Shown here: positions 26,078 to 35,129 of the stretch, one piece after another
How the letters are laid out: every line of letters starts with the position of its first letter
Numbering within the stretch: the stretch's first letter is position 1
Assembly: GCA_020638035.1 (NCBI GenBank)
Contig: JACKJI010000001.1
Span: 262,850-326,849 of the forward strand
Source: Hyphomicrobiaceae bacterium
Lineage (GTDB): Bacteria; Pseudomonadota; Alphaproteobacteria; Rhizobiales; Hyphomicrobiaceae
DNA length: 64,000 nucleotides
Reading direction: 5' to 3'
Position numbers and translations under genes: made by a program
Notes under the pieces: model-generated
Told to the model about the DNA's origin: nothing
The model's database searches: none
Seen by the model: only the letters and a program-made list of their open reading frames with translations

Positions 26078-27750
26078 GGTTGCGTGAAAACGCTGTAGTT
26101 GAGCCTAGCTCGCGCGAAGACTGGTGAAGAGTAGCTGAGATCGGCTGTTCGGAGTAGATTTTGCGTCGGATGGCGTCTGTGGGCGCGGCTTAGGTGCCTG
26201 GATCGACCTGGTGAGGCTTTCGCAAGTCGCATTGGCTGCGGTCTGCCCCGTCAAGCTCTCATTGCCGCGATGAGCGGTTTGACACCCATGATGTTCATCA
26301 CGCGCGTCAGATTGTATGCGAGCACGGCCAGCGCCATCTCGGTCGCGACCTTCGGCAACGTGCGCATTTGGAAGTGCGTTGCCCCCATCCGCGCTTTGAT
26401 CGTACCGAACGGATGCTCGACCGTTTCACGTCTTTGTCGCATCGCTTGTGGATTGGCATCGAGCCGGTCCTGAACGGCTTCAAGGATGTGTTCGTTTTCG
26501 GAACGTGCGATGCGCCGCTCCCGACCGGTCGTGCACAGCGCCTTGAAGGCACAGTCGCCGCACACCGTCGTCCAATAGCGCCGCAGCGTCAGACCTCTCT
26601 CAACGTTGGTATATCGATACGTGAGCTTCTCGCCGGCAGGACAACGGTAGACATCCTCGTCGGCCAAGTACGCAAAGTCCTGCTTACCGAAGCGTCCCTC
26701 GGCTTTCGCATTCGACGTCATGCGCCTCGGTAGTGTCAGCGTGACGCCCGCGTTCGTGCACGCCACGATCTCGTCGGTATCGAAGTAACCGCGATCAGCC
26801 ACTGCCTCCAGCTTGTCGACCGCCAGCGCGGCCTTGGCCTGCTCGGCCATGTTCGCCAAATGCGCCGTATCATTGCCGACGTTCGTCACCTCGTGTGCAA
26901 CGATTATATGGTGCTCGGTGTCGACAGCGGTCTGCACGTTGTAGCCGACCACGCCCGAGCCGCGCCCGCTCGTCGCCATCGAGCGGCTGTCGGGATCGGT
27001 GAGCGAGATCTGGCCGTCAGGCGAGGCCTTCATGAGCGCCACGTGAGCGGCGAGCTTGCCCATTTCCTCTATCAGCCTAGCAAGCTTCTCCTTGAGGTGT
27101 GCGGCCTTCTTCTTCAGCGCCTCGGTCGGATTTTGCCGGTCGGCCGTTTCCAATTGCTGCAGATAGCGCTGCGCGCTTTCATTGAGCTGCTGTCGCCGCC
27201 GCTCGACCTTGTTGTCCGTGAAATTCCGGTCTCGATTGTTCACTGCCTTGAATTTCGAGCCGTCGATGGCGACGCTTGCCTTGGTCAGCAATCCCATTCT
27301 TCGGCACAGTTCCACGAACTGCACACAGACTTGTTTGATCGCCTTGCCGTTGTCCTTGCGGAAATCGGCAATCACCTTGTCATCGGGCTGCAGCCGACCG
27401 ATCAACCAGATCACCTCGAGATTGCGGCCGGCCTCCCGCTCGAGGCACCGGCTCGATGCGACCCGATTGAGGTAGCCGTAGATGTAGAGCTTGAGCAGAG
27501 AGGAAGGCTGGTAGCCGGGCCGGCCCGTTTCCGCTGGCGCAGTCTTGAATCCGAGCTTTTCGAGATCGAGGTGCGTTACGAACGCATCGATCGCACGCAC
27601 CGGATTGTTCTCGTCGATATAGTCATCGAGGCTTTCAGGCAGCAAAGTCAGTTGGCCACGATCCGCTTCCCCGATGAACCGCTTCATGCGCCAGTCCCCG
27701 CCGCCGATTCAGAAATAGAATCATAGCAGGAGCTGCGTTTTCACGCAGCC
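26078..27750 (-). mobile_element. complete IS1182-family insertion sequence
   Basis: Imperfect terminal inverted repeats match at 15 of 16 bases: GGTTGCGTGAAAACGC at 26078-26093 and the complement of GGCTGCGTGAAAACGC at 27735-27750. They bracket one intact transposase gene. The outer boundaries could be a few bases further out, and I see no clear target duplication. Confidence 0.8.
26251..27687 (-). CDS. IS1182-family transposase, intact
   Basis: A full-length 478-residue DDE transposase. The N-terminal domain (FIGEADRGQLTLLPESLDDY...NPVRAIDAFV) is followed by the catalytic core with the three acidic residues in VAIDGSKFKAVN, AVADRGYFDT and RRETVEHPFGTIKARMG, and a Cys cluster (VCGDCAFKALCTTG). 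Residues 205-255 form a Lys/Glu-rich coiled coil between the catalytic parts. All motifs and both element ends are present, so it may still move. It is distinct from the broken IS1182 copy at 21-22 kb. Confidence 0.94.
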   Translation of the reverse strand: MKRFIGEADRGQLTLLPESLDDYIDENNPVRAIDAFVTHLDLEKLGFKTAPAETGRPGYQPSSLLKLYIYGYLNRVASSRCLEREAGRNLEVIWLIGRLQPDDKVIADFRKDNGKAIKQVCVQFVELCRRMGLLTKASVAIDGSKFKAVNNRDRNFTDNKVERRRQQLNESAQRYLQQLETADRQNPTEALKKKAAHLKEKLARLIEEMGKLAAHVALMKASPDGQISLTDPDSRSMATSGRGSGVVGYNVQTAVDTEHHIIVAHEVTNVGNDTAHLANMAEQAKAALAVDKLEAVADRGYFDTDEIVACTNAGVTLTLPRRMTSNAKAEGRFGKQDFAYLADEDVYRCPAGEKLTYRYTNVERGLTLRRYWTTVCGDCAFKALCTTGRERRIARSENEHILEAVQDRLDANPQAMRQRRETVEHPFGTIKARMGATHFQMRTLPKVATEMALAVLAYNLTRVMNIMGVKPLIAAMRA

Positions 27751-27786
27751 TGGGTCACAACCCGTCGGCATCCACCACCCCACCTC

Positions 27787-28605
27787 TCACTGGCGGCACT
27801 CCGCCATAGACTTGAAAGGACTTGGCGCTGTTGCGCGGTGCGCTATCGGGCAGCCTTCGTGGAACTGCCATAGTGTGCCCGGCTCCATCGTCTCCCAGCG
27901 CTCGTTGTCGGTCAGCGGTTGCGTGGCGATGACCGCAACACGGTCGTTAGGTGTCGTGACGCGCGCGAAGTCAACCGTCACGTCCTCGTCCTTCAAGTGC
28001 GCCTGGGCAAACGGCGCACGCCGCACGATGTAGGCAAGCTCGGTCGAACAGTGCGCAAAGAGACACGCACCGTTCGACAGCAGGAAATTGAAAATTCCCG
28101 TCGGCGCCAGCTCCTGCGTCAGCTCATGAACCGCCTCGAACAGCGCTTCGCGTGACGGCACCTGCGCGCCGAAACAATTCTTCAGCTCCTGCATGAGCCA
28201 GCAGAAGATCAACTCGCTGTCGGTGTCACCGACCGGCGTGAAACTCCCGGACAGGTGCGGCTTGAACTGCGGCAGATGCCCGTTGTGCGCGAACACCCAG
28301 TAGCGCCCCCACATCTCGCGCACGAACGGGTGCGTATTCTCCAAGGAGGTCGGGCCGAGTGTCGACTTGCGGATATGCGCGATGACGTTGAGGGACTTGA
28401 TCGGGTAGCTCCGCACCAGCTCGGCAATCTGTGAGTGCGCCGATGGCGTCGGATCGAGGAACGAGCGCACGCCCTTCCCCTCGAAGAACGCAATCCCCCA
28501 GCCATCCGAATGATGATCCGTCCCCCCGCCCCGTTGCCGGAACCCGGTAAACGAGAAGCAGATGTCGGTTGGCACGTTGCAGTTCATGCCGAGGAGCTGA
28601 CACAT
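27787..28605 (-). CDS. class II glutamine amidotransferase (YafJ-like)
   Basis: A 272-residue stand-alone Ntn-type glutaminase domain. The start at 28605 places Cys2 directly after Met as the nucleophile (MCQLLGMNCN), matching the family. Other landmarks are GGTDHHSDGWGIAFFEGKG, NVIAHIRKSTLG, FAHNGHLPQF and GDTDSELIFCWLM. There is no synthase domain, so the acceptor of the released ammonia, or any hydrolase role, is unknown. It lies in the segment separating aroA from cmk, beside the IS. Confidence 0.88.
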   Translation of the reverse strand: MCQLLGMNCNVPTDICFSFTGFRQRGGGTDHHSDGWGIAFFEGKGVRSFLDPTPSAHSQIAELVRSYPIKSLNVIAHIRKSTLGPTSLENTHPFVREMWGRYWVFAHNGHLPQFKPHLSGSFTPVGDTDSELIFCWLMQELKNCFGAQVPSREALFEAVHELTQELAPTGIFNFLLSNGACLFAHCSTELAYIVRRAPFAQAHLKDEDVTVDFARVTTPNDRVAVIATQPLTDNERWETMEPGTLWQFHEGCPIAHRATAPSPFKSMAECRQ

Positions 28606-28945
28606 CGGCGGCCGTTGTCTCTCTGTGTTCGTTGTGCCGAGTCTAAAACGCTTTTCGATCCAATGAAATCGGATCGATGCGCTCTGATCCCGTCTTGGTG
28701 CATTTTTCTTTCTCGAACTGCTCTCCGGAGCCTCGGCAAATTCTCTCACGGCGGCGGTGACGATTGCACGCTTGAGCTAACCGGCGCGTGACGGCATCGG
28801 GCATGCCATCGTTAACCGTTCACCGCCAGCCATATGCCGGCTCGGCACCGTACCCCACTGCGACGTCCTGTTCCGCGCGGCACTGCCGCTTGCCCTGCAC
28901 CAAGGCAGAGTAACCGCAAGCCATGACTCGTCGGAGCAAGACTTC
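28606..28945. other. divergent promoter region
   Basis: 340 bases between the divergent amidotransferase and ACP-like genes. The amidotransferase frame continues upstream for 48 codons with no family similarity. No other gene is supported. Confidence 0.4.
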
Positions 28946-29290
28946 ATGCAAAAACTATCGGCACAACTTTTTTCGATCCTCGCAAAATATGCGGGCGTCA
29001 CCAGCATTCCGATCTCACCGGCGACCCGTCTCGCCGAGCTGGAAATCGACGAACTTGACCTGCCCATTATCCTGCTGGACCTCGAGGACGTCGTCGGCGT
29101 GGCGATTGACATCGTGCCGGATGCGGCCACCGCAGAGCTGTTGACCGTCGCCGATATTGCCGCCCTTGCACACTCAGCCATCACGCGGTCCAGGCAACCG
29201 ATCCGTCGAGCGTCACCGAGACGCAAGAGCAATTGGATGTCGACCAGCGCCCGCGCCGCCTCGGCCGCGCTTCCCGCCCTTGCCCCTTGA
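28946..29290 (+). CDS. acyl-carrier-protein-like protein lacking the phosphopantetheine serine
   Basis: A 114-residue protein whose first 75 residues have the helix pattern of an acyl carrier protein, including the helix-II region (LAELEIDELDLPIILLDLEDVVGVAIDI) and the closing LTVADIAALAHSAI. The DSL motif that carries 4'-phosphopantetheine reads DEL, with Glu in place of Ser, so it should not be modified by a holo-ACP synthase. The last 40 residues are basic and disordered-looking. It may be a non-carrier ACP relative or a degenerate copy. It is upstream of cmk on the same strand with a 62-base gap. Confidence 0.6.
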   Translation: MQKLSAQLFSILAKYAGVTSIPISPATRLAELEIDELDLPIILLDLEDVVGVAIDIVPDAATAELLTVADIAALAHSAITRSRQPIRRASPRRKSNWMSTSARAASAALPALAP

Positions 29291-29352
29291 CCGCTGCGCC
29301 CGCCTGGGGCATCGGCATCGCCGGACCGGGGGCATGCGGGAGGCCTGCACAC

Positions 29353-29985
29353 ATGATTATCGCCATCGACGGGCCGGCGGCCTCCGGCAAGGGTACGTTG
29401 GCCAAACGCATTGCGGCTCATTTCGGTTATCAGTGCCTCGACACTGGCCTGCTCTATCGCGCAGTCGCACGCGACCTACTGGCGACCGGCCAGTCGCTGG
29501 AGGACGATAAGGCCGCCGCCTGGACCGCGCGGTCACTCGACCCCAAGACCCTCGACGACCCCGGATTACGGCTCCCAGGCGTTGGAGAAGCCGCCTCTGT
29601 CGTCGCCCGCATACCCGCTGTGCGTGCCGCACTGCTCGCCTTCCAGCGCGATTTCGCCGCCCAGGAGCCCGGCGCCGTGCTCGATGGCCGCGACATCGGC
29701 ACCGTCGTCTGCCCCGATGCCGATGTGAAGCTGTTCATCAATGCCAACGTCGATGTCCGCGCGCGCCGACGCTATGTAGAGCTGAAAAAGCGCGGCGAGC
29801 CGGTGACTTACGACGGCATCCTGGAAACCATCAAGGCCCGCGATGCGCGTGATGCCGGCCGCGCCGACGCCCCCATGGCCATCGCCCACGACGCCCTGTT
29901 GCTCGATACGACCGATTTGGATATAGAAGCCGCATTCGACGCCGCTGTCGGATTGATCAAGAGGAAGATCGGCCAACAGGGTTAG
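29353..29985 (+). CDS. cmk: (d)CMP kinase
   Basis: Phosphorylates CMP and dCMP with ATP. It is 210 residues from the ATG at 29353, where the family starts (MIIAIDGPAASGKGTLAKRI, P-loop). LDTGLLYRAVA, LDGRDIGTVVCPDADVKLFI and RARRRYVEL (lid) follow. The frame is open further upstream, but that part overlaps the ACP-like gene in another frame. It precedes rpsA, the classical aroA-cmk-rpsA order, here with aroA displaced by an insertion. Confidence 0.96.
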   Translation: MIIAIDGPAASGKGTLAKRIAAHFGYQCLDTGLLYRAVARDLLATGQSLEDDKAAAWTARSLDPKTLDDPGLRLPGVGEAASVVARIPAVRAALLAFQRDFAAQEPGAVLDGRDIGTVVCPDADVKLFINANVDVRARRRYVELKKRGEPVTYDGILETIKARDARDAGRADAPMAIAHDALLLDTTDLDIEAAFDAAVGLIKRKIGQQG

Positions 29986-30235
29986 CGCCAGCCGCAACCC
30001 GAATTCAGTTGGCGGGCACGACACCCATCCAGCGGAACAGAAAGATCTCATCCAGCGCATGTCTCCGGCAGGCCCCTGCCCGCACGCCTCTGCCGCGTGC
30101 GGCTCGACCCGTTGGCACAGGCGCAACTTCAACCGGCGGCAGTGGACTCGCGGACTGCGAGACCTTGCGGCCAACCCATAACGTTGCAGGGGCACCCTTA
30201 TGCGCAAGGGAGACGCCCGATCACGAGGAGCCTAG

Positions 30236-31957
30236 ATGAGCACCGCAGTTTCCAAGGAGCTGAATCCCACACACGACGAGTTCGCCGCCATGCTGGCCGA
30301 AAGCCTGGCCAAGGACGATCTGACCGAAGGCGAAGTCGTAAAGGGCAAGATCATCGCCATCGAGAAGGATCTCGCCGTCATCGACGTCGGCCTGAAGATG
30401 GAAGGCCGCGTGCCGCTGAAGGAGTTCGGCGTTGGCGGCAAGCCCGCCGATCTGAAGCCGGGTGACGAGGTCGAGGTCTACCTGGAGCGCATCGAGAACG
30501 CGCTCGGTGAGGCTGTCCTGTCGCGCGAGAAAGCCCGCCGCGAGGAGAGCTGGAACCGCCTGGAGAAGCAGTTCGAGAAGGGCGAGAAGGTCCAGGGCGT
30601 CATCTTCAACAAGGTCAAGGGTGGCTTCACCGTCGACCTCGACGGCGCCGTTGCGTTCCTGCCGGGCTCCCAGGTCGACATCCGGCCCGTGCGCGACATC
30701 GGCCCGCTGATGCACCAGCCCCAGCCATTCCAGATCCTCAAGATGGACCGCCGCCGCGGCAACATCGTCGTTTCCCGCCGCTCCGTGCTGGAAGAGACGC
30801 GAGCCGAGCAGCGCGCCGACATCGTCGCGCGTCTCGAGGAAGGCCAGGTCATCGACGGTCTCGTCAAGAACATCACCGATTACGGTGCGTTCATCGATCT
30901 GGGTGGCATCGACGGCCTGTTGCACGTCACCGACATGGCCTGGCGCCGCGTCAACCACCCCTCCGAGATCCTCAACGTGGGTGACACCGTGAAGGTGCAG
31001 ATCATCCGCATCAATCCGGAGACCCAGCGCATCAGCCTTGGCATGAAGCAGCTGCAGTCGGACCCGTGGGAGGGCATCGAGGCGAAGTACCCAGTCGGAA
31101 TGAAGGTCACCGGCAACGTGACCAACATCGCCGACTATGGCGCCTTCGTCGAGCTGGAGCCGGGCGTCGAAGGCCTGATCCACGTCTCGGAGATGAGCTG
31201 GACCAAGAAGAACATCCACCCCGGCAAGATCGTCTCCACGAGCCAGCAGGTCGAGGTCCAGGTGCTCGAGGTCGATCCGCAGAAGCGGCGCATCTCGCTC
31301 GGCCTCAAGCAGACCCAGGACAACCCCTGGGATGCCTTCCTCGCCGCCCACCCGAAGGGCTCCGAGGTCGAGGGCCCGATCCGCAACATCACCGAGTTCG
31401 GCCTGTTCGTCGGCCTCGACGGCGGTGTCGACGGCATGGTCCATCTCTCCGACCTCGACTGGAACCGTCCCGGCGACGAGGCGATCAAGGACTACAAGAA
31501 GGGCGACGCCGTTCGTGCCGTCGTGCTCGACGTCGATTCCACCAAGGAGCGCATTTCCCTCGGCATCAAGCAGTTGGGCGGCGATCCGATCGACACCATC
31601 GGCAAGTTCAAGAAGGGCGACACCGTCACCTGTACCGTCGTCCAGGTGCAGGAGAACGGCATCGAGGTGAAGCTCGCCGACAGCGAGATTGCCACCTTCA
31701 TCAAGCGCTCCGACCTGTCGCGCGAGCGCTCTGAACAGCGGCCCGAGCGCTTCAACATCGGCGACAAGGTCGACGCAGCGATCACGACGATCGACAAGGC
31801 AGCCCGCCGCGTCGGCGTCTCGATCAAGGCGCTCGAGATCGCCGAGGAGAAGCAGGCGGTCGCCCAGTTCGGTTCGTCCGATTCGGGCGCCTCGCTCGGC
31901 GACATCTTCAAGGCGGCCATCAAGAAGCGCGAGGACAGCAACGGCGACGAAGGCTGA
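30236..31957 (+). CDS. rpsA: 30S ribosomal protein S1
   Basis: Binds mRNA and aids translation initiation. The 573-residue protein has six S1 (OB-fold) repeats. The two N-terminal repeats are divergent (EGEVVKGKIIAIEKDLAVIDVG and the KVQGVIFNKVKGGFTVDLDG unit); the four central and C-terminal repeats are clearer (VKNITDYGAFIDLGGIDGLLHVTDM, TNIADYGAFVELEPGVEGLI, NITEFGLFVGLDGGVDGMVH, and a last degenerate one). Codon use is strongly biased, as expected for a highly expressed gene. A long hairpin follows 60 bases after the stop. Confidence 0.98.
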   Translation: MSTAVSKELNPTHDEFAAMLAESLAKDDLTEGEVVKGKIIAIEKDLAVIDVGLKMEGRVPLKEFGVGGKPADLKPGDEVEVYLERIENALGEAVLSREKARREESWNRLEKQFEKGEKVQGVIFNKVKGGFTVDLDGAVAFLPGSQVDIRPVRDIGPLMHQPQPFQILKMDRRRGNIVVSRRSVLEETRAEQRADIVARLEEGQVIDGLVKNITDYGAFIDLGGIDGLLHVTDMAWRRVNHPSEILNVGDTVKVQIIRINPETQRISLGMKQLQSDPWEGIEAKYPVGMKVTGNVTNIADYGAFVELEPGVEGLIHVSEMSWTKKNIHPGKIVSTSQQVEVQVLEVDPQKRRISLGLKQTQDNPWDAFLAAHPKGSEVEGPIRNITEFGLFVGLDGGVDGMVHLSDLDWNRPGDEAIKDYKKGDAVRAVVLDVDSTKERISLGIKQLGGDPIDTIGKFKKGDTVTCTVVQVQENGIEVKLADSEIATFIKRSDLSRERSEQRPERFNIGDKVDAAITTIDKAARRVGVSIKALEIAEEKQAVAQFGSSDSGASLGDIFKAAIKKREDSNGDEG

Positions 31958-32016
31958 TAGCCCTGACGCGGCGGCAGCACAGCTGCCCCGCAGTCGCACG
32001 ATCCTGCTGAAGTAAA

Positions 32017-32060
32017 AAATCAAAGGCGCACGACAACTCATTGTCGTGCGCCTTTGATTT
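32017..32060 (+). terminator. rpsA terminator
   Basis: A perfect 20-base-pair stem with a 4-base loop (CTCA); the arms are AAATCAAAGGCGCACGACAA and its exact complement. A/T-rich arm ends supply a U-rich 3' side on either strand, so it should work for rpsA and possibly in both directions. Confidence 0.85.
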
Positions 32061-32204
32061 TGAGACCTGCTCCAACCAATGCGCTTTTCGACTTTCAGCG
32101 GCGCGTTGAAATCCGGCCTAAAGCTTGCTTAGGCTTATGGAAAGGCACGCATAATTAACGAATTCTGACCCCGCGGTGCCGGAGAGTAGGAGTAGACGGC
32201 TGCC

Positions 32205-33173
32205 ATGATGCTCGAAACTGAAACCGTCCTGGATCGCCGCAGGTTACGCCGGCACGTCTCATTCTGGCGCATTGCGGCCATTGTGGCCGTGCTGCTGGCT
32301 GTTGGCGCGCTGTTGCTGTCCAGCGAAACCATGCAAGCGCTGACCAGCAAGGACTACGTCGCCCGCGTGTCGATCACGGGAACCATTACCGAGGATCGCA
32401 AGCAGCTGGAGATGCTCGACAAGATCGCCGAGGACGACAAGGCCAAGGCACTCATTGTCTTCGTCAACAGCCCGGGTGGCACTTCGACGGGCGGCGAAGC
32501 CCTCTATCTGGCGCTCCGCAAGGTCGCCGACAAGAAGCCGGTCGTCGCTCAATTCGGAACGGTTGCCGCATCCGCCGGCTACATCGTTGGCCTGGCCACC
32601 GATCATATCGTCGCCCGTGGCAACTCCATCACCGGTTCGGTGGGTGTGATCGCCCAGTGGCCCGAGTTCGCTGGCATCCTTGAAAAGGTCGGCGTCAAGG
32701 TGAACGAGATTCGCTCCGGCGAACTCAAGGCCTGGCCCTCTCCCTTCCAGCCGCTTGAGGAAAAAGGCCGCGCCGCCACCCAGGACATGGTGGACGAAAG
32801 CTTCAGTTGGTTTCTCAATCTTGTGAAAACCCGCCGCGGTGTGGATACCACGAGCGTACCCGGGCTCGAGAAGGGCCGCATTTTCACCGGCCGCCAGGCG
32901 CTCTCCCACAAGCTCGTCGACAGCATCGGCGGCCTTGACGAGGTGCGCGACTGGCTCAAGGAAAAACATAAGATAGACAAAGACTTGAAGGTCGTCGACA
33001 AGAAGCCGGAGGCGGAATACAAGCTGGGACTCTTCGGCGCCTCCAACACGTCGATGCGCGATCTGGCCGCCGAGATGGTAACCGGCGCCGCAGACGCTCT
33101 TTCGGGCGGGCAAGCAAGCCTCGCGTTGCGTCTTGACGGCCTCGTCTCGGTTTGGCACCCTTCGGAAAATTGA
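32205..33173 (+). CDS. sppA: signal peptide peptidase SppA (short form)
   Basis: A membrane serine protease that degrades cleaved signal peptides. It is 322 residues, the short single-domain form. An N-terminal anchor (AIVAVLLAVGALLLS) precedes the catalytic domain; VNSPGGTSTGGEAL forms the oxyanion region, GTVAASAGYIVG carries the nucleophile Ser, and SGELKAWPSPFQPL supplies the general-base Lys. Two start ATGs lie in tandem at 32205 and 32208. It is 245 bases downstream of rpsA, beyond the terminator, and just upstream of ihfB. Confidence 0.95.
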   Translation: MMLETETVLDRRRLRRHVSFWRIAAIVAVLLAVGALLLSSETMQALTSKDYVARVSITGTITEDRKQLEMLDKIAEDDKAKALIVFVNSPGGTSTGGEALYLALRKVADKKPVVAQFGTVAASAGYIVGLATDHIVARGNSITGSVGVIAQWPEFAGILEKVGVKVNEIRSGELKAWPSPFQPLEEKGRAATQDMVDESFSWFLNLVKTRRGVDTTSVPGLEKGRIFTGRQALSHKLVDSIGGLDEVRDWLKEKHKIDKDLKVVDKKPEAEYKLGLFGASNTSMRDLAAEMVTGAADALSGGQASLALRLDGLVSVWHPSEN

Positions 33174-33209
33174 AGGATTACAAATACTTTTTCAGGGAGC
33201 GAGGCCGTC

Positions 33210-33503
33210 GTGATCAAGTCGGAGCTGATCCAGAAAATCGCTGCGGCGAACCCGCACCTCTATCACCGCGACGTCGAGCGCATCGTCAACGTCATCTTTG
33301 ACGAGATTGTCGATGCGCTGGCTCGCGGCGATCGCGTCGAGCTGCGTGGCTTCGGAGCATTCACCGTCAAGCACCGTCCCGCGCGCGAAGGTCGAAACCC
33401 GCGCACCGGCGAGCCTGTGCCCGTCGAGGAGAAATTCGTTCCCTTCTTCAAGACCGGAAAGGATCTGCGCGACCGGCTTAACGGCAGCACGCCGGAAGCG
33501 TGA
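33210..33503 (+). CDS. ihfB: integration host factor subunit beta
   Basis: DNA-bending nucleoid protein of the HU/IHF family, 97 residues. It has MIKSELIQKIAAANPHL, the VELRGFGAFTVKHRPAREGRNPRTGEPV arm with the DNA-intercalating Pro, and FFKTGKDLRDRLN. It starts at a GTG 36 bases after sppA, preceded by GGGAGCGAGG. With IHF-alpha it would act in recombination, replication and promoter architecture. Confidence 0.96.
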   Translation: MIKSELIQKIAAANPHLYHRDVERIVNVIFDEIVDALARGDRVELRGFGAFTVKHRPAREGRNPRTGEPVPVEEKFVPFFKTGKDLRDRLNGSTPEA

Positions 33504-33731
33504 CGGGTTGGAGAGGCTGCAGTGGCACGTGCGGCCTTGAAACCGTCTGCACACCATGAGGATGCGTTTGATCTCTTCGTGAGATAAGAAAAAGCATCTC
33601 AGACGATTGACGTTCGAGCCGGCGGGACTTGCGGCAATCCACGCGACCCTGATACGCAGCGGCGTCGTCCGCGACGAAGGCCGGGCCGGCACCAGACCAG
33701 ACCCGACGAGCAACCCGAGAAGGCGACCACC

Positions 33732-34079
33732 GTGCTCAAGCGTATCATTCTGCTACTCATATCGTTTCCCGTAGCGCTGCTGCTCATCACGCTGGCCATT
33801 GCCAACCGCCACAGCGTGCGCATGGTGCTCGACCCCTTCCGGCCCGAAGCACCGGTCATCTCGCTCGACCTGCCGTTCTTCTACTATCTCTTCGGTACTC
33901 TGCTGCTTGGCGTCGTCGCAGGCGGCACTGCCGTCTGGATGAGCCAGAGCCACTGGCGCCACACCGCGCGCCACCGCACCCAGGAGGCGCGCCGCTGGCA
34001 CGCCGAAGCCGATCGCCTGACACGCGAGCGCGATGCCGACGTCGACAGGTCCAAGCAGCTCGCCATTGCCGGCCGCTGA
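33732..34079 (+). CDS. lapA: LapA-family (DUF1049) membrane protein
   Basis: A 115-residue protein with two membrane segments (about 5-25 and 48-72), the ANRHSVRMVLDPF motif of LapA between them, and a cytoplasmic Arg/His/Glu-rich coiled coil at the C-terminus. In E. coli LapA works with LapB in controlling LPS synthesis; here lapB is not adjacent. It starts at a GTG. Its position after ihfB is conserved in alphaproteobacteria. Confidence 0.88.
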   Translation: MLKRIILLLISFPVALLLITLAIANRHSVRMVLDPFRPEAPVISLDLPFFYYLFGTLLLGVVAGGTAVWMSQSHWRHTARHRTQEARRWHAEADRLTRERDADVDRSKQLAIAGR

Positions 34080-34425
34080 TCCGAACGCTCCGATCGCGCC
34101 ACTAGCAATTGCTCATGGATTGGATCGCGACAACACGACATGCGCAATCGCTTGGCCGCGTCCCACACCAACAGGTGGATGGATTGCAGCCTTACGGCCT
34201 CGAGATTTTCGCTCGGCGTAATCAATCCTGAGGCCGCAAACGCCGAGAACGTAGTCAATAGCGTGAGCTGCGCGGCATACGCCATCGCTTGCACGCGCAC
34301 GTTATCATCCAATCGTTCGGCAGCTACTGATGATGGTGCCGCCAAGCGTGCAACGAGCCCGCCGGCCCCATGCCGTACACTCCACGCGCCCCAGAAGGAC
34401 TGATCCGCAATACCGGTTGATTGAA
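34080..34425. other. intergenic region, no supported gene
   Basis: 346 bases between lapA and the TRIC-type gene. Short frames occur, but none has a good start and recognisable product. Confidence 0.4.
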
Positions 34426-35121
34426 ATGCCCTTTGAAGCCACATTCACATCGGTGGTCTCTTTCCTCGACGCCGCCGCGGTTGCGGTATTCGCGATCACA
34501 GGCGCACTCGTCGCCAGCCGCAAGGAGATGGACATCTTCGGCTTCGCGCTCCTCGGCACCGTCACGGGAGTCGGCGGCGGCACGGTGCGCGACCTTTTGC
34601 TCGGCAAGCTGCCAGTCTTCTGGGTCCAGCAGCCAACTTACGCGGCGATCGCACTCGTCGCCTCGGCTATCGTCTACTTCCTCGCCCACATTCCCGAGTC
34701 CCGCTATCGCCTGATCCTCTGGCTCGACGCCGTTGGTCTGTCACTGGTCTGCGTCATCGGCGCCGGCCGCGGTCTTGCTGCCGATGCGGGCGCTTTCATC
34801 GCCGTCGTGATGGGCGTCATTACCGCCGTCTTCGGCGGCATCATCCGCGATGTTCTGGGTGGCGAGAGCCCGGTGATCCTGCGCCGCGAGATCTACGTTA
34901 TTCCCGCCCTGCTTGGCGCGCTCGGCTTCGTCCTGATGCGCACCGCCGGCGTTGCCTACCCGCTGTCCGCGATAGGCGGCTTCGCGCTCTGCTTTACGGT
35001 GCGCGGTCTCGCCCTCTATTACGGCTGGTCGCTTCCGCCCTATAAGTCGAGACCCGGCCGGACTCCAGCCGACGTCGCGCCCGCCCCGTCTAACCCTGGA
35101 GCCTCCGGCAACCAAGGCTGA
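34426..35121 (+). CDS. trimeric intracellular cation channel (TRIC/UPF0126) family protein
   Basis: A 231-residue inner-membrane protein made of two homologous three-helix halves, each with the glycine-rich signature: GTVTGVGGGTVRDLLLGKLP and GVITAVFGGIIRDVLGGESP. Prokaryotic members form K+-permeable trimers in vitro; the physiological role is unclear. The start at MPFEATFTSV is where family members begin. It precedes trpF by eight bases but is not a usual member of the trp string. Confidence 0.9.
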   Translation: MPFEATFTSVVSFLDAAAVAVFAITGALVASRKEMDIFGFALLGTVTGVGGGTVRDLLLGKLPVFWVQQPTYAAIALVASAIVYFLAHIPESRYRLILWLDAVGLSLVCVIGAGRGLAADAGAFIAVVMGVITAVFGGIIRDVLGGESPVILRREIYVIPALLGALGFVLMRTAGVAYPLSAIGGFALCFTVRGLALYYGWSLPPYKSRPGRTPADVAPAPSNPGASGNQG

Positions 35122-35129
35122 GCCACGCC

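Noticed and set aside
30221..32041. 606-codon frame antisense to rpsA
   Set aside because: It mirrors the strongly biased codons of rpsA (Leu/Asp/Val-rich) and has no independent start signal or domain.
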